In this document: positions 63,699-64,000 of the stretch, piece after piece
How positions within the stretch are numbered: position 1 is the first letter of the stretch
How the letters are laid out: each line of letters starts with the position of its first letter
Origin: Colwellia hornerae
Lineage (GTDB): Bacteria; Pseudomonadota; Gammaproteobacteria; Enterobacterales; Alteromonadaceae
Assembly: GCF_007954355.1 (NCBI RefSeq)
Contig: NZ_VOLR01000014.1
Location: 62,001-126,000 of the forward strand
Reading direction: 5' to 3'
DNA: 64,000 bases
Notes under the pieces: model-generated
Databases searched by the model: none
The model's input: the letters and a program-made list of their open reading frames with translations, nothing else
What the model was told of the DNA's origin: nothing
Program-made: the position numbers and the translations under genes

Positions 63699-64000
63699 CT
63701 AAATTTACCTTTTTTCATTATGAGTTATTCACTCGAGGATAATACAAGCAAAGCTATGATCAGCCTAACATTTCCTAATCGTTTCAAGTGTGATTATCGT
63801 TAAATATACAATTTTATAAGATGAAATAATCGCTATTAACAGCCAAAAAACATCCCCTTTAGACTTATGTCTAATTTCTAAATAGCGATTAACGTTTTAA
63901 GTTATGTCCATAAAATAAAAATAAAACGATAAAAAGTAGCCAAAAGATCGTATCTGCAGTTTTTCTGAGGCTAATACACAACAAACGGGGATAGCAAAAT
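63699..64000. other. Non-coding right edge of the window
   Basis: These 302 bases hold no gene. They contain the promoter region of the S9 peptidase gene and, at 63828-63837 / 63881-63890, the inverted repeat AATCGCTATT / AATAGCGATT separated by 43 bases. A small AGAC/GTCT stem lies inside that repeat. The right side may belong to a gene that starts beyond the window. Confidence 0.5.
63828..63890. repeat. Inverted repeat, 10-bp arms, 43-base spacer
   Basis: AATCGCTATT at 63828-63837 is the exact reverse complement of AATAGCGATT at 63881-63890. It could be an operator pair, a transcript hairpin or a miniature element. Its layout resembles the unrelated-sequence repeat at 8006-8070. Confidence 0.35.

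Overview
The window is AT-rich DNA of a marine gammaproteobacterium. Gene content and protein character (KdkA with WaaA, a GlyGly-CTERM secreted protease, an SLC5-type sensor kinase with its LuxR partner, and a VC_2705-type symporter pair) fit the Alteromonadales, most likely the Colwelliaceae (Colwellia/Thalassotalea-like). That placement is inferred from content and not from a marker-gene tree. Coding density is high. There is no tRNA, rRNA, CRISPR array, prophage or recognisable insertion sequence.

Layout. 1-7.2 kb: the 3' part of ilvA, a DUF418 membrane protein, a two-receiver response regulator without an output domain, a membrane-anchored HTH regulator, ubiK and rep. 7.2-9.4 kb: a low-density pocket with a small lipoprotein, a gene split by a frameshift in an A9 run, and two ~500 bp stretches with no gene. 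9.4-12.4 kb: the ubiE-ubiJ-ubiB ubiquinone operon. 12.5-15.5 kb: a small lipoprotein and a secreted M6 metalloprotease. 15.5-22.3 kb: the conserved block gmk, rpoZ, spoT, ridA, trmH, recG. 22.5-25.4 kb: kbl-tdh threonine catabolism with a divergent Lrp-type regulator. 25.4-42.4 kb: LPS-core and housekeeping genes in an order related to the E. coli waaA-coaD-mutM-rpmGB-radC-coaBC-slmA region. Accessory genes sit between them: a Fur-box-controlled TonB receptor/PepSY/DUF2271/DUF4198 set, a glycosyltransferase with KdkA, a TetR regulator, an ATP-grasp enzyme, a ParA/ribbon-helix-helix pair and a PilZ protein. 42.4-44 kb: pepD. 44-60 kb: a CrbS/CrbR-like two-component system, a TetR-controlled RND efflux operon, and a symporter pair (DUF4212 plus large subunit) divergent from a cNMP/CBS/nucleotidyltransferase-like protein and a DnaQ-type exonuclease. 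60-64 kb: three small helical or zinc-ribbon proteins and a secreted S9 peptidase.

How the genes work together. UbiE, UbiJ, UbiB and UbiK belong to one ubiquinone pathway although ubiK is about 4.4 kb away. WaaA, the family-9 glycosyltransferase and KdkA build and phosphorylate the Kdo/inner-core part of LPS. Kbl and Tdh convert threonine to glycine and acetyl-CoA. The CrbS/CrbR pair, the symporter genes and the CBS/nucleotidyltransferase-exonuclease pair look like an acetate/small-acid sensing and uptake module, now interrupted by an efflux operon.

No single new defence or mobile system stands out. The best leads are the A9 frameshift gene, the lipoprotein/M6 protease pair that share a short motif, the ParA-RHH pair set into a ribosomal-protein/radC neighbourhood, the receiver domain with Glu at the phospho-acceptor position, and a C8 tract at the start of the DUF418 gene.
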